Source of the DNA: Pseudomonadota bacterium
GTDB lineage: Bacteria > Pseudomonadota > Gammaproteobacteria > Steroidobacterales > Woeseiaceae
Length of the DNA: 64,000 nucleotides
Reading direction: 5' to 3'
NCBI GenBank assembly: GCA_022574185.1
Contig: JACZSM010000002.1
Coordinates: forward strand, 122,442-186,441
The notes beneath the pieces were generated by a model. It searched no databases, was not told where the DNA came from, and worked only from the letters and a program-made list of their open reading frames with translations. Shown here one piece after another: positions 54,774 to 63,164 of the stretch (its first letter is position 1; each line of letters opens with the position of its first letter). The position numbers were made by a program, and so were the translations under genes.

Positions 54774-55318
54774 CTACCGCCAGGATTGCCGCGCCTCCCA
54801 TTGATCGATTGGCTTGAGCGGTCCGACCGGACAGATGTGCTCTTGCGTTGGAATTCCGGTGAGACGTGAAAACAGGTCGTGGAACGCACGCATCTCGCAG
54901 CCTGGCGTGCCGATAACGCCCACGACAAGAAAAGCTATTCCAAGGTGCGAGAACCAATAGATCTCCCAACTCCAGATAGCTCGGGCCAAGGTTTGCGTCT
55001 GGAAGACGCCTTCAGTCAGGTAAGCGAACCCGGCGATCATGGCAAAAACAGCGGCGCTGGCGACCGCCGGCCACTTTTTCCAGGCACGCGAATAGCCGAT
55101 GTTGATCACGTAGCTAATCAGAAACAGGCCGACGACAATGCCATTCCAGATGACTTCCCTGATATCGCCGTCGCCGAAGTAACGCTAGCCGCAACCTCGA
55201 TCAGGCCACCCACGTACCATAGGCAAATCAGCCCGAAACCAATCCCCACCACGCGCCCAACCGGGCCCGGCCTGGTTAACGTTCCGGGTGCATCCAGTTT
55301 TAAATCCGTGCTAGCCAT
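54774..55318 (-). pseudogene. Membrane protein broken by a single-base frameshift
   Basis: ATG 55318 opens a frame that carries GLICLWYVGGLIEVAASVT and then runs off into unrelated codons to a stop at 55118. The neighbouring frame takes over as GDIREVIWNGIVVGLFLISY (near 55170-55115) and continues to 54774 with two more hydrophobic helices, ending PIDQWEARQSWR. Joined by skipping back one base near 55178 (ACTTCGG), they give one protein of about 181 residues with four helices. It overlaps the GDCCVxC gene by 8 bases. A one-base loss or a sequencing error is likely; programmed -1 frameshifting is less likely. Confidence 0.7.
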
Positions 55319-55526
55319 CGTGGCAGCCCTCACCGGCCTGTATGGGCGGGCATTTGACCGACCCAAATGAGCAAAATACGCAGCAGTCGCCCTGCTTGGG
55401 CTTGAGCATTTCACTACAACCCGTGCATTCATAAAAAAACTGACAGGCATTGGTAGGCATGCGTTCGCTCGCCTGGTGCCCGCAACTTGGGCAGGTGATG
55501 ACAGAGAACTCAATAATTTCGGCCAT
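55311..55526 (-). CDS. Small Cys-rich GDCCVxC-type protein
   Basis: The 71-residue protein has a zinc-ribbon-like pair (CPSCGH and CTGC) and then GDCCVFCSFGSVKCPP. The GDCC(V)xC motif defines a family of small proteins, some with selenocysteine; here all positions are Cys. Members are frequent next to mercury-resistance genes. It is the first gene downstream of the MerR-type promoter and overlaps the frameshifted membrane protein gene. The exact role is unknown, probably in thiol or metal handling. Confidence 0.8.
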   Translation of the reverse strand: MAEIIEFSVITCPSCGHQASERMPTNACQFFYECTGCSEMLKPKQGDCCVFCSFGSVKCPPIQAGEGCHDG

Positions 55527-55566
55527 GCTTGCTCATCTTGAATTGGCACGATCGCCGCGTCCGCGT

Positions 55567-55597
55567 ATGCTAGACCCTGTAGTTACTACAAGGTCAA
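55567..55597 (-). promoter_or_regulatory. MerR-type promoter/operator of the GDCCVxC operon
   Basis: On the minus strand, TTGACC (55597-55592) and TAGCAT (55572-55567) are separated by 19 bases instead of 17. The spacer holds a near-perfect dyad, CCTTGTAGT/ACTACAGGG. The 19-bp spacer plus dyad is the hallmark of MerR-activated promoters such as PzntA or PmerT. Transcription would start about 30 bases before the GDCCVxC gene. It lies 7 bases before the merR-like start, fitting a divergent arrangement. Confidence 0.85.
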
Positions 55598-55603
55598 GCA
55601 CAC

Positions 55604-55990
55604 ATGCGCATTGGACAACTGTCGGCGGATTGTGACTGCCCGGTAGAAACCATCCGCTATTACGAAAAAATCGGATTGTTGCCGCAGGCCGTGCGTCGGG
55701 CGAATGGCTACCGCAGTTATGACGAGATGCATCGCAAATGGCTGCAATTTATCCTGCGCAGTCGCGCGCTGGGATTTAGCCAGGACGAAGTTCGGCAACT
55801 AACAGATCTCGCCCATCAACAACGCCCGGCATGCGCAGACGTCTACGAATTACTCGACGCACACATCAACGATGTGCAAACGAAAATTCGTGAATTGAAG
55901 CGGATGCGGCTGGCATTATCCCGATTGCAGGCGCAGTGCCACGACGGCACTTTGCACGACTGCCCGGTTATTGATGAACTGATGGGTTAA
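55604..55990 (+). CDS. MerR-family metal-responsive regulator
   Basis: The 128-residue protein has the MerR winged-helix start (MRIGQLSADCDCPVETIRYYEKIGLLP, with RxxNGYR following). A dimerisation helix (about 75-115) comes next, and Cys residues at about 81, 113 and 120 occupy places where ZntR/CadR/PbrR-type members hold metal. It is divergent from the GDCCVxC and membrane protein genes and faces the MerR-type operator. The metal (Cd, Pb, Zn or Hg) cannot be fixed from the sequence. Confidence 0.88.
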   Translation: MRIGQLSADCDCPVETIRYYEKIGLLPQAVRRANGYRSYDEMHRKWLQFILRSRALGFSQDEVRQLTDLAHQQRPACADVYELLDAHINDVQTKIRELKRMRLALSRLQAQCHDGTLHDCPVIDELMG

Positions 55991-56119
55991 AACCCCATTC
56001 GATCACAGGCCAGGCTCTAACGGCGCATGTGTAATCGTGGAATGATTATTCCGCATCATCCTGTATGGTGTGCACTTCCCAAATAGTGGTAAACGCTCAG
56101 ACACTTAGAACAAAAAACC

Positions 56120-57208
56120 TTGAAAAGTCATCAAATTGCAATTATTCCGGGAGACGGTGTCGGCGCCGAAGTATCTGCTGAAGCAGTCAGAATATTAAAA
56201 GCATCCGCGCAGAAATTCTCGTTTGAAGTCAATTTTGAACAATTTGACTGGGGTTGTGATTACTACCTCAAGCACGGCCAGATGGGTCCGGATGACCTGC
56301 TTGAGGTGCTGAAGGACTTTGATGGCATCTTTCTTGGTTGCATCGGTGATGCGTCAAAAGTACCGGATCACATTTCTCTGGCTATCCTGCTGCAGATTCG
56401 CAAGGGATTTGATCAATACGTCAATTTGCGGCCCATTCAACTCTATCCAGGCGTAGATACGCCCATAAGAACGGCCACACCCGAAACAGTGAACATGGTC
56501 GTAGTCCGGGAAAACACCGAAGGCGAGTACTCGGGAAATGGCGGATTTTTTATGCCGGACAAACCGGAGGGGTTCGCCAACCAAATGGCTGTCTTTACGC
56601 GAAAAGGTTGTGAGCGCATAATGCGATACGCGTTCGACCTGGCCCGCACGCGAAAAAAACTGGGCGACGAGGACCCCGTGGGACTCGTGACAAATTGCAC
56701 CAAGTCCAATGCGTTGATTTACTCTATGGTTTATTGGGACTCGATTTTTGATCAGATAGCCGGGGAGTATCCGGATATCAAAACCGATATGGCCCTTGTC
56801 GATGCAATGACCATGTGGTTCGTGAAGAATCCGCAGTACTTTGACGTCGTTGTCGCTTCGAACCTGTTTGGGGACATCATTACGGACCTTGGAGCCATGC
56901 TCCAGGGAGGAATGGGATTCGCCGCCGGGGGTAATATCAATCCCGAAAAAGAATTTCCGTCGATGTTTGAACCGATCCATGGTTCTGCACCGAAATATAC
57001 GGGCAAGAACATCGTTAACCCGATTGCCTCGATCGAAGCAGCGCGCATGCTGCTCGATCATCTGGACGAGACAGAGGCTGCAGATGGTATACAAGCAGCG
57101 ATTATGAAAGTACTTGCCGACGGCGAGGTGCGCACAAAGGACATGGGCGGGACCAGCACGACACGGGAAATCGGCGAAGCTGTAGAGAAAGAGTTTCTTG
57201 CCCTTTAG
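56120..57208 (+). CDS. Isocitrate/isopropylmalate dehydrogenase-family enzyme, tartrate dehydrogenase-like
   Basis: The 362-residue protein starts from a TTG at 56120 and begins HQIAIIPGDGVGAEV. It has the substrate-binding RENTEGEYSG, the metal-binding ASNLFGDIITDLG, and the NAD-type PIHGSAPKYTGKNIVNP. The N..PI.LYPGV and RTATPETVNM regions favour the tartrate/D-malate dehydrogenase branch over LeuB. It would oxidatively decarboxylate a 2-hydroxy dicarboxylate. No ribosome binding site is obvious. The following deacylase gene is 41 bases on. Confidence 0.88.
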   Translation: MKSHQIAIIPGDGVGAEVSAEAVRILKASAQKFSFEVNFEQFDWGCDYYLKHGQMGPDDLLEVLKDFDGIFLGCIGDASKVPDHISLAILLQIRKGFDQYVNLRPIQLYPGVDTPIRTATPETVNMVVVRENTEGEYSGNGGFFMPDKPEGFANQMAVFTRKGCERIMRYAFDLARTRKKLGDEDPVGLVTNCTKSNALIYSMVYWDSIFDQIAGEYPDIKTDMALVDAMTMWFVKNPQYFDVVVASNLFGDIITDLGAMLQGGMGFAAGGNINPEKEFPSMFEPIHGSAPKYTGKNIVNPIASIEAARMLLDHLDETEAADGIQAAIMKVLADGEVRTKDMGGTSTTREIGEAVEKEFLAL

Positions 57209-57249
57209 TATTTTCGAAACAGATACATCGTTGCCACGAGGATGAACTC

Positions 57250-58830
57250 ATGACGCATGATCGCCTGATTCCGCTCGCAATTTATGTTTCTGTAGCCATG
57301 CTTGCCGGCTGCCAGCCGCAGGATCCCGCCCCGACCAGCACATTGATCATTAATGCCATGATTATTGACGGTACGGGTAGCCCCGGTTTCGAGGGGGCCG
57401 TGCGAATGGACGATGATCGCATTGTCGAGATCGGCGACCTGACTCAGATCCCGGGCGAAACAATCTTCGACGCGAGTGGGCTGGTACTTGCACCCGGGTT
57501 CATCGACACACACAGCCACCATGATGGCGACTCTGACGAATACCCGCACATGCCTGCTGTGCTGAGCCAGGGCGTCACCACAATCATTCGCGGATCGGAT
57601 GGCGGACCTGATCTTGATGAGGTGTCCGGCTACATTTCACAAGCGGATATCAACCAGGGAATTCTGGATCATCCTATCGCCGTCAACATCGCCGTATTCT
57701 CGGGACACGGCAGCCTGCGTGCAGCGGTGATGGGAGGTGATTATCGTCGTCATGCCACTGCCACCGAAATCAAAGCGATGCAGGCACTGCTCGAGGAGGA
57801 TATGCGGGCAGGCGCTATTGGCCTCGGTGCCGGACTCGAGTACGAGCCCGGCATCTATGCGTCGACGGAGGAAATCATCGAGCTGGCAAAAGTAGCCGCG
57901 CGTTATGGCGGCGGCTATTCCAGTCACCTGCGTGATGAAGATGACCGGTTCATGGACGCCCTCGAGGAGATCATTCGCGTTGGCCGCGAAGCCAAGCTTC
58001 GCGTACATGTTGCACACATAAAGCTCGCCGACAATACTTTTTGGGGCACTGGTGACGACGTCATCGAGTTACTGGAATCAGCAAGAGCAGAAGGCATCGA
58101 GATCACTGCCGACATCTATCCCTACCTGCGTTGGCAGAGCAACCTGGCCGTTTTGTTTCCAGACCGGGACTATACGAACAGGGACACGGCTGAATTCACG
58201 TTTGAACACACGAGTCCGGCAAAAGACATCGTTCTCACAGAGTACCCGCCGAATCCAGCTTACAACGGCATGAGCATTGCGGAGATCGCGCATATAACAG
58301 AAACGGATGTCGTTTCAACCTTGCTGGATTTGGCCGCCGCTGCTGGTCAATATCGCAAGGAAACAGGTAAAGGGGGCTCTAGCATCATCGCCAAAGGCAT
58401 GGATGAAAATGATGTGGTCAAGTTGATGCAATGGCGCTACACCAATATTTGTTCCGATGGCAGCCACGAGAGCGGCCATCCGCGAGGATGGGGATCGTTT
58501 CCGCGCGTATTCCGGCGCTTTGTCCGCGAACTCGGCACACTGGGGCTCGAGGAAGCCGTGTACAAGATGACCGGCCTGTCGGCCGATTCCATGGGCATAA
58601 AAAACCGTGGTCGATTGCTGGCAGGAGCTTATGCCGATCTCGTCCTGTTCGATCCGGACCGCATCGCAGATCACGCGACGATGGCAGAGTCGACGCTGGT
58701 TTCTGTTGGCGTCGTAAAAGTATGGGTTAATGGCCAACTAGCGTTTGATGATGGGCAACCGACCGGGCAATTAGTCGGACGAGTTGTGACACTTGCCGAC
58801 TCGACAATATCAACCGCAGCTAGCGAATGA
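57250..58830 (+). CDS. N-acyl-D-amino-acid deacylase-family amidohydrolase (lipoprotein)
   Basis: The 526-residue protein has a lipoprotein signal (YVSVAMLAGCQPQ). It carries amidohydrolase markers: IINAMIIDGTGSPGFEG, LAPGFIDTHSHHDGD (metal-binding His pair), GLGAGLEYEPG, YSSHLRDED (His), VHVAHIKL (His), CSDGSHESGHPRGWGSFPRVF and KNRGRLLAGAYADLVLFDP. This pattern is the D-aminoacylase family, which hydrolyses N-acyl-D-amino acids. Here it is envelope-anchored, probably acting on D-amino acid derivatives outside the cytosol. It follows the dehydrogenase gene closely. Confidence 0.9.
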   Translation: MTHDRLIPLAIYVSVAMLAGCQPQDPAPTSTLIINAMIIDGTGSPGFEGAVRMDDDRIVEIGDLTQIPGETIFDASGLVLAPGFIDTHSHHDGDSDEYPHMPAVLSQGVTTIIRGSDGGPDLDEVSGYISQADINQGILDHPIAVNIAVFSGHGSLRAAVMGGDYRRHATATEIKAMQALLEEDMRAGAIGLGAGLEYEPGIYASTEEIIELAKVAARYGGGYSSHLRDEDDRFMDALEEIIRVGREAKLRVHVAHIKLADNTFWGTGDDVIELLESARAEGIEITADIYPYLRWQSNLAVLFPDRDYTNRDTAEFTFEHTSPAKDIVLTEYPPNPAYNGMSIAEIAHITETDVVSTLLDLAAAAGQYRKETGKGGSSIIAKGMDENDVVKLMQWRYTNICSDGSHESGHPRGWGSFPRVFRRFVRELGTLGLEEAVYKMTGLSADSMGIKNRGRLLAGAYADLVLFDPDRIADHATMAESTLVSVGVVKVWVNGQLAFDDGQPTGQLVGRVVTLADSTISTAASE

Positions 58831-58841
58831 TAAAGGCATGA

Positions 58842-59792
58842 TCATTGCGTGAGGAATGGCAGTTCCTCCTTTGCAATTCGCAGTAGCTCTTCGATTGTCC
58901 CGGGTCTATCCGGTTGAATGTGCTGGCCTTCGGTCCAGCGCAAGCGTTTGGGTTCGCGCGCGGCATCGAATAATAATTCCGTTTGTCCGGCGGGCGTACG
59001 CTCGTCATTGCGTGCACCGATGATCAGTACCGGGCGCGGCGCGACAGTGGCGATATGTTTGCTGGTGTCGAGTACCGGACCGTAGGCCAGCCAGTGCAGA
59101 ATAGTCGCCAGCGGATAGTGCAGTAATTTCGAATCTGTGCGTCGTGCGACCTGTGCCTCGAGCCACAGCCGGTTATCGGCTGCACCGTGGACGAGCATGA
59201 CGGCCGTAATGCGCTCATCGCGGGCAGCGGCGCTGGCAGCAAACGGTACGCCGAGACTGGCGCCAACGATGATAATTCTTTTCTTGTCGACCCAGGTTTG
59301 TTCAAGCAGCCAGTCGAGAATCAGTGATACCGCCGGAGTGGTGTCCAGCATTGCCTGCCGGGCCAGTGGGATCGCTCTCGCGATCGCTGTCACACCTTTC
59401 GCCTTTTCAGGTCCGTCGTAGGGGTAGTCCACTCCGACTATTGCCTGATCGTCAACTTCGCCAAATAATTCGACCGCACGACTTCCGGTACGGTGTCCAC
59501 CCAGTATCAACAACACAGGCAGTGGAGCATTGTTTGCCACTTCGCGGATAACACGGAAAGACACTTGCAGGCCGGAGTCGGATACCAGTCGCACCGACTC
59601 CGAACTTTGCCCGTGCGGCGTGATGGACTCACTGGCAATTACGCTCTCGATCTGGCCTTGCCGTTTGTTGAACCAGTCGGCTCTCGGCAACCCGGATTCC
59701 CAACGCAGCCAGGTGAGGGCAAGTGTGATCGACAATACGACAAGCAATACCAACCCGATGAGCACTGAACGTACTTTTGCGATGCTCTTCAT
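58842..59792 (-). CDS. Membrane-anchored alpha/beta hydrolase
   Basis: The 316-residue protein has one N-terminal helix (about 9-28), then an alpha/beta hydrolase domain with oxyanion LLILGGHRTG, nucleophile IIIVGASLGVPF (GxSxG at about 178), VLIIGARNDERTP (acid) and EGQHIQPDRP (His). A catalytic triad is therefore complete. The active site should face the periplasm. The substrate is unknown. It is convergent with the deacylase gene, 11 bases apart. Confidence 0.82.
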   Translation of the reverse strand: MKSIAKVRSVLIGLVLLVVLSITLALTWLRWESGLPRADWFNKRQGQIESVIASESITPHGQSSESVRLVSDSGLQVSFRVIREVANNAPLPVLLILGGHRTGSRAVELFGEVDDQAIVGVDYPYDGPEKAKGVTAIARAIPLARQAMLDTTPAVSLILDWLLEQTWVDKKRIIIVGASLGVPFAASAAARDERITAVMLVHGAADNRLWLEAQVARRTDSKLLHYPLATILHWLAYGPVLDTSKHIATVAPRPVLIIGARNDERTPAGQTELLFDAAREPKRLRWTEGQHIQPDRPGTIEELLRIAKEELPFLTQ

Positions 59793-59926
59793 ACTGAGTT
59801 TTTAAAAATCGGTAACGACATAGAGGATTCTTTATCGATAATATGGGGTCAGGCTGAATAATATAAGCTGATATTGTAATGCCCGGTTGCCTGTACAGTG
59901 ACTGACTGACCTTTGGGGACCCCAGC

Positions 59927-60877
59927 ATGCTGACACGACGTAAATATCTCAAGAATTCTGCAATGATCGCCGCCGCGTGCGCTGTGCCGACCGAACTGTT
60001 GCGAGCCTTCGACAGCGGCGACCTCATTACCCGCGCAATCCCCAGAACGGGCGAGAAAATACCGATAGTCGGTCTCGGCACTTCGGCCACGTTTCGATCC
60101 GTCGCACAGGGCGATGACGTGACTGCACTTCGCGGCGTTATTGAAACGCTGGTAGATAATGGCGGTACCGTTCTCGATACCGCGCCATCTTATGGGGCGT
60201 CTGAGGAGGTCTGCGGGCAGATAGCACGCAAGACTGGCAATACCGACAAGATTTTCTGGGCGACCAAAATAAATGTCGCACGTCGAGGCGGTGGTACCGC
60301 TGACCCGGCGGCTGCCCAGGCGCAAGTCGAACGTTCGTTTGCACGCCTTGGCAAGGATCCGATCGATCTGATCCAGGTACATAACCTGGCCGACATACCG
60401 ACGCAGATGGGCATCATCAAGGAATACCAGGAAGACGGCCGTATCAGGTACATCGGTACAACGTCGACCAATCGCCGTCGATATGCGGATCTCGAAAAAG
60501 CCATGCGTGATTACCGCATCGACTTTATCGGCGTCGACTACGCAGTGGACAACCGATTGTCGGCAAAAACGATATTGCCACTGGCCCAGGAGTTGGGCAT
60601 TGCGGTGCTTGTCTACATCCCGTTCGGGCGCAAGCGCTTATGGAGCCGAGTCCGCGGCATGGACGTGCCGGACTGGGCGCAGGAGTTTGGTGCGGATTCG
60701 TGGGGCAAGTTTTTCATCAAGTACGTTGCAGCGCACCCGGCCGTTACCTGCGTCACGCCAGCCACGAGTAAGCCCAAGAACATGCTCGACAACATCGGTG
60801 CGGCTTACGGTGAATTGCCCGATGCGGCAACGCGAAAGATGATGGAAGAACTGGTCGACGGTTTGCCATCTGCCTGA
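59927..60877 (+). CDS. Exported aldo/keto reductase-like protein
   Basis: The 316-residue protein begins with a Tat-like RR signal (MLTRRKYLKNSAMIAAACAVPTE). An aldo/keto reductase barrel follows: VGLGTSATF, VLDTAPSYGASEEVCG (Asp and Tyr of the catalytic tetrad), FWATKINV (Lys), IQVHNLADI (His) and a C-terminal VTPATSKP NADP-type region. Catalytic residues appear to be retained. Export of an AKR is unusual but recurrent in Tat-type annotations. The physiological substrate is unknown. Confidence 0.88.
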   Translation: MLTRRKYLKNSAMIAAACAVPTELLRAFDSGDLITRAIPRTGEKIPIVGLGTSATFRSVAQGDDVTALRGVIETLVDNGGTVLDTAPSYGASEEVCGQIARKTGNTDKIFWATKINVARRGGGTADPAAAQAQVERSFARLGKDPIDLIQVHNLADIPTQMGIIKEYQEDGRIRYIGTTSTNRRRYADLEKAMRDYRIDFIGVDYAVDNRLSAKTILPLAQELGIAVLVYIPFGRKRLWSRVRGMDVPDWAQEFGADSWGKFFIKYVAAHPAVTCVTPATSKPKNMLDNIGAAYGELPDAATRKMMEELVDGLPSA

Positions 60878-60913
60878 CGTGACACGCGTCGGCTGGCGAC
60901 ATCTCTTGACAAC

Positions 60914-60947
60914 ATTGGCAGAGCGCCTTCCCTGGCACTCTGCCAAT
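60914..60947. terminator. Strong hairpin between convergent genes, probable bidirectional terminator
   Basis: ATTGGCAGAGCGCC and GGCACTCTGCCAAT pair over 14 positions with one mismatch and a TTCCCT loop. It lies midway between the aldo/keto reductase stop (60877) and the beta-barrel gene stop (60962). There is no long T-run, so termination strength is uncertain. Confidence 0.55.
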
Positions 60948-60961
60948 TCACTCGCGAACTT

Positions 60962-61516
60962 CTAGAACCGCAACTTGAAACCGATTGAGATCACGTCGCT
61001 ACGGGTTCCCTCGAGCTCGTATTGCGTCCAGTCGCCGATGATCGACAAGGTCTCTGAGACCTTCACATCTGCGCCTGCGCCGAGGAAGAGATTGGTGTCC
61101 TCAGGGAGCGCGACAGTGATGTGGTTGATTTCCGAATTACCGTCCCAGAAGAACGCACCGACGCGACCGAACAGGGAAAAATTACTGCTTAGTGGCACGC
61201 TGCCGGTCAGGCCGAGCGTAAAACCGTCGGCAATCACGGATATATCGGTGATGACACCACCGACATCCACTTGCTCTTCGAACCTGCCGAAACTGTGATA
61301 GCCCACCTCAAACGATAAAGCATCGCTGAACTGCCAGCCGACTGTGATCCTGAAAGATGTGCTGTCTGAATCAACATCAAGTCCATCAAAGTCTTCGTCC
61401 AGTGTAGCGGCGCCGAGGCTGCCACCAAGAAAGAGACCGCTGTCCGCGGATGCCGTCATGGGCATTAATGCGAAAAATGCGATTGCGGCGACGATCGTCG
61501 TTGTGTTGCGTTTCAT
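60962..61516 (-). CDS. Outer membrane beta-barrel protein (OmpA-barrel-like)
   Basis: The 184-residue protein has a signal peptide (AIAFFALMPMTASA) followed by alternating amphipathic strands: GLFLGGSLGAATLD, SFRITVGWQF, LSFEVGYHSFG, FTLGLTGSVPLSSNFSLFGRVGAFFW, LFLGAGADVKVSE, LSIIGDWTQYEL, and the terminal VISIGFKLRF ending in Phe. This is the 8-strand small porin-like barrel of the OmpA/OmpW kind. No C-terminal peptidoglycan domain is present. Its function is unknown. It ends at the hairpin at 60914. Confidence 0.88.
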   Translation of the reverse strand: MKRNTTTIVAAIAFFALMPMTASADSGLFLGGSLGAATLDEDFDGLDVDSDSTSFRITVGWQFSDALSFEVGYHSFGRFEEQVDVGGVITDISVIADGFTLGLTGSVPLSSNFSLFGRVGAFFWDGNSEINHITVALPEDTNLFLGAGADVKVSETLSIIGDWTQYELEGTRSDVISIGFKLRF

Positions 61517-61744
61517 GAAATATTCCTTGTGGGTGTGAATCGATGGACCGCCAATGCACGCCGGCGGCGACCGCAGACCGACAGTGTCAGTGAGGAATGC
61601 TGAAGCCTTGCTGAAGGCAATTTTTCTTTATTAAAATCAAACAGCTATGAACCGTGCCAAGCAAGGTTTGGTGCGCTGGTAATAGTTCGTCGCATCGGGC
61701 GGTCACTATTACAGTGACTCGGACCGTTCAGGGGGACCGTCTCG

Positions 61745-62842
61745 ATGACCTTCGCGCATGCAATAGCCCGCTTGTTTCTGTTTTCAGTGGTCTCGGCACT
61801 GCTGCTCGCATCCTGTGGTGGCGGTAGCGGGGGCGGCAATCAGCCTGCAAACTCGCAACCGGGCGGCACGTGGCTGATAGACGCAAGCAGCGTTATCGAT
61901 GGTGGCCCCGGTCGTGACGGTATTCCCTCCATCGACAACCCACAATTCGAGCCCATCGCGATTAACACGGATGTTGCCGACGATGACCTGGTCATTGCCG
62001 TTCGCAGCGGCAGTGAAGTCAGGGCCTATCCGCACGACGTCATGGATTGGCATGAAATCATAAATGATGCTGGCGGTGACGCAGGTAACGCCTTTGTCGT
62101 CAGCTACTGCCCACTCACCGGCAGCGCATTCGCCTGGGATGTGGACGATACATTGTCGAATCCGACACTCGGCGTATCAGGACGCCTGTTCAACTCCAAC
62201 TTGATTCTCTATGACCGGGAGACCGAAAGCCTCTGGGTGCAGATGATGGAAATTGCTGTGAATGGCGTGCGCATCGGTGAACAAACCGATCGACTGCAAA
62301 TCATCGAGACAACGAAGAGCACGCTTCGTGACATGTACCCCAATGCCTCGATCCTGACGAGAAATACCGGCTTTACGAGACAATATGGTGTTTATCCTTA
62401 CGGCAGTTACCGCGACAATGCCGGACTGCTTTTCCCCGTTCAGAACACGGACAGCCGATTGCATCCCAAGGCTCGCGTGCTGGGCATTCGCCAGGGCGAC
62501 CAGGTCAAGGTGTATCAACTTCGAGGCTTCGGCGATACGACGCAGATCATCAATGATCAAGTCGGTGGCCAGTCAGTCGTCATTGTTGGAAATTCGAACT
62601 TGAATTTCGCCGCTGCATTCAATCGGCAACTTGCCGATGGAACGATTCTGAATTTCAGCGCACTACAAGACGGCAACACATCAAACGTACTGCAAGATGA
62701 TGAAGGAACTGTGTGGGATGTTTGGGGTAGTGCCGTGTCCGGTCCGCGTGCCGGCGAACAACTCAGCATGACAACGTCAACGATCGCGTATTGGTTCGCC
62801 TGGGTTGCGTTTTATCCACAGGCGGAGATCTATTTCAACTAA
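61745..62842 (+). CDS. DUF3179-domain lipoprotein
   Basis: The 365-residue protein has a lipoprotein signal (VVSALLLASCGGG) and a DUF3179 domain: GRDGIPSIDNPQF, VRAYPHDVMDWHEIIND, VVSYCPLTGSAFAW, GVSGRLFNSNLILYDRETESLW and a C-terminal IAYWFAWVAFYP. It is a paralogue of the protein at 43071-44033. Here the second Cys of YCPLC is Thr. The function of the family is unknown. The upstream 228 bases, shared with the divergent barrel gene, should hold its promoter. Confidence 0.85.
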   Translation: MTFAHAIARLFLFSVVSALLLASCGGGSGGGNQPANSQPGGTWLIDASSVIDGGPGRDGIPSIDNPQFEPIAINTDVADDDLVIAVRSGSEVRAYPHDVMDWHEIINDAGGDAGNAFVVSYCPLTGSAFAWDVDDTLSNPTLGVSGRLFNSNLILYDRETESLWVQMMEIAVNGVRIGEQTDRLQIIETTKSTLRDMYPNASILTRNTGFTRQYGVYPYGSYRDNAGLLFPVQNTDSRLHPKARVLGIRQGDQVKVYQLRGFGDTTQIINDQVGGQSVVIVGNSNLNFAAAFNRQLADGTILNFSALQDGNTSNVLQDDEGTVWDVWGSAVSGPRAGEQLSMTTSTIAYWFAWVAFYPQAEIYFN

Positions 62843-63164
62843 AAACAGCCGCCGGGCTCACGCACCCCAAGGCGATGCAATTAGTACCTCGGTCAATGCC
62901 CAGATAGCTCCAGATTCGCTGCATATTCCAATGTTGTGAACCCCGTCACATTGTGCGCCCGCGATCACCCGCCATCCGGCATGTAGCTCACATAATAATT
63001 TCGACTAAGTCGCTAATATTTCGACAGTAATCGTGTCGGGCGCGGCGTAGGCCGATCCTGAAAATGCATTTTTTATAGAAAGCGCCTGCCTCGATTCGAC
63101 CACGGCCGCCGAGTGGCGGACTAACTGTGGTCTTTCGGATTTGTAAATCGAGACATTGAGCTTG
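62843..63164. other. Intergenic stretch before a compositionally different gene
   Basis: Between the DUF3179 gene and the last gene there are 322 bases with AT-richer patches (around 62985-63030 and 63066-63080). A minus-strand open frame runs in from the following gene and ends at 63005, but has no start or domain support. No terminator or repeat is obvious. Confidence 0.45.
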
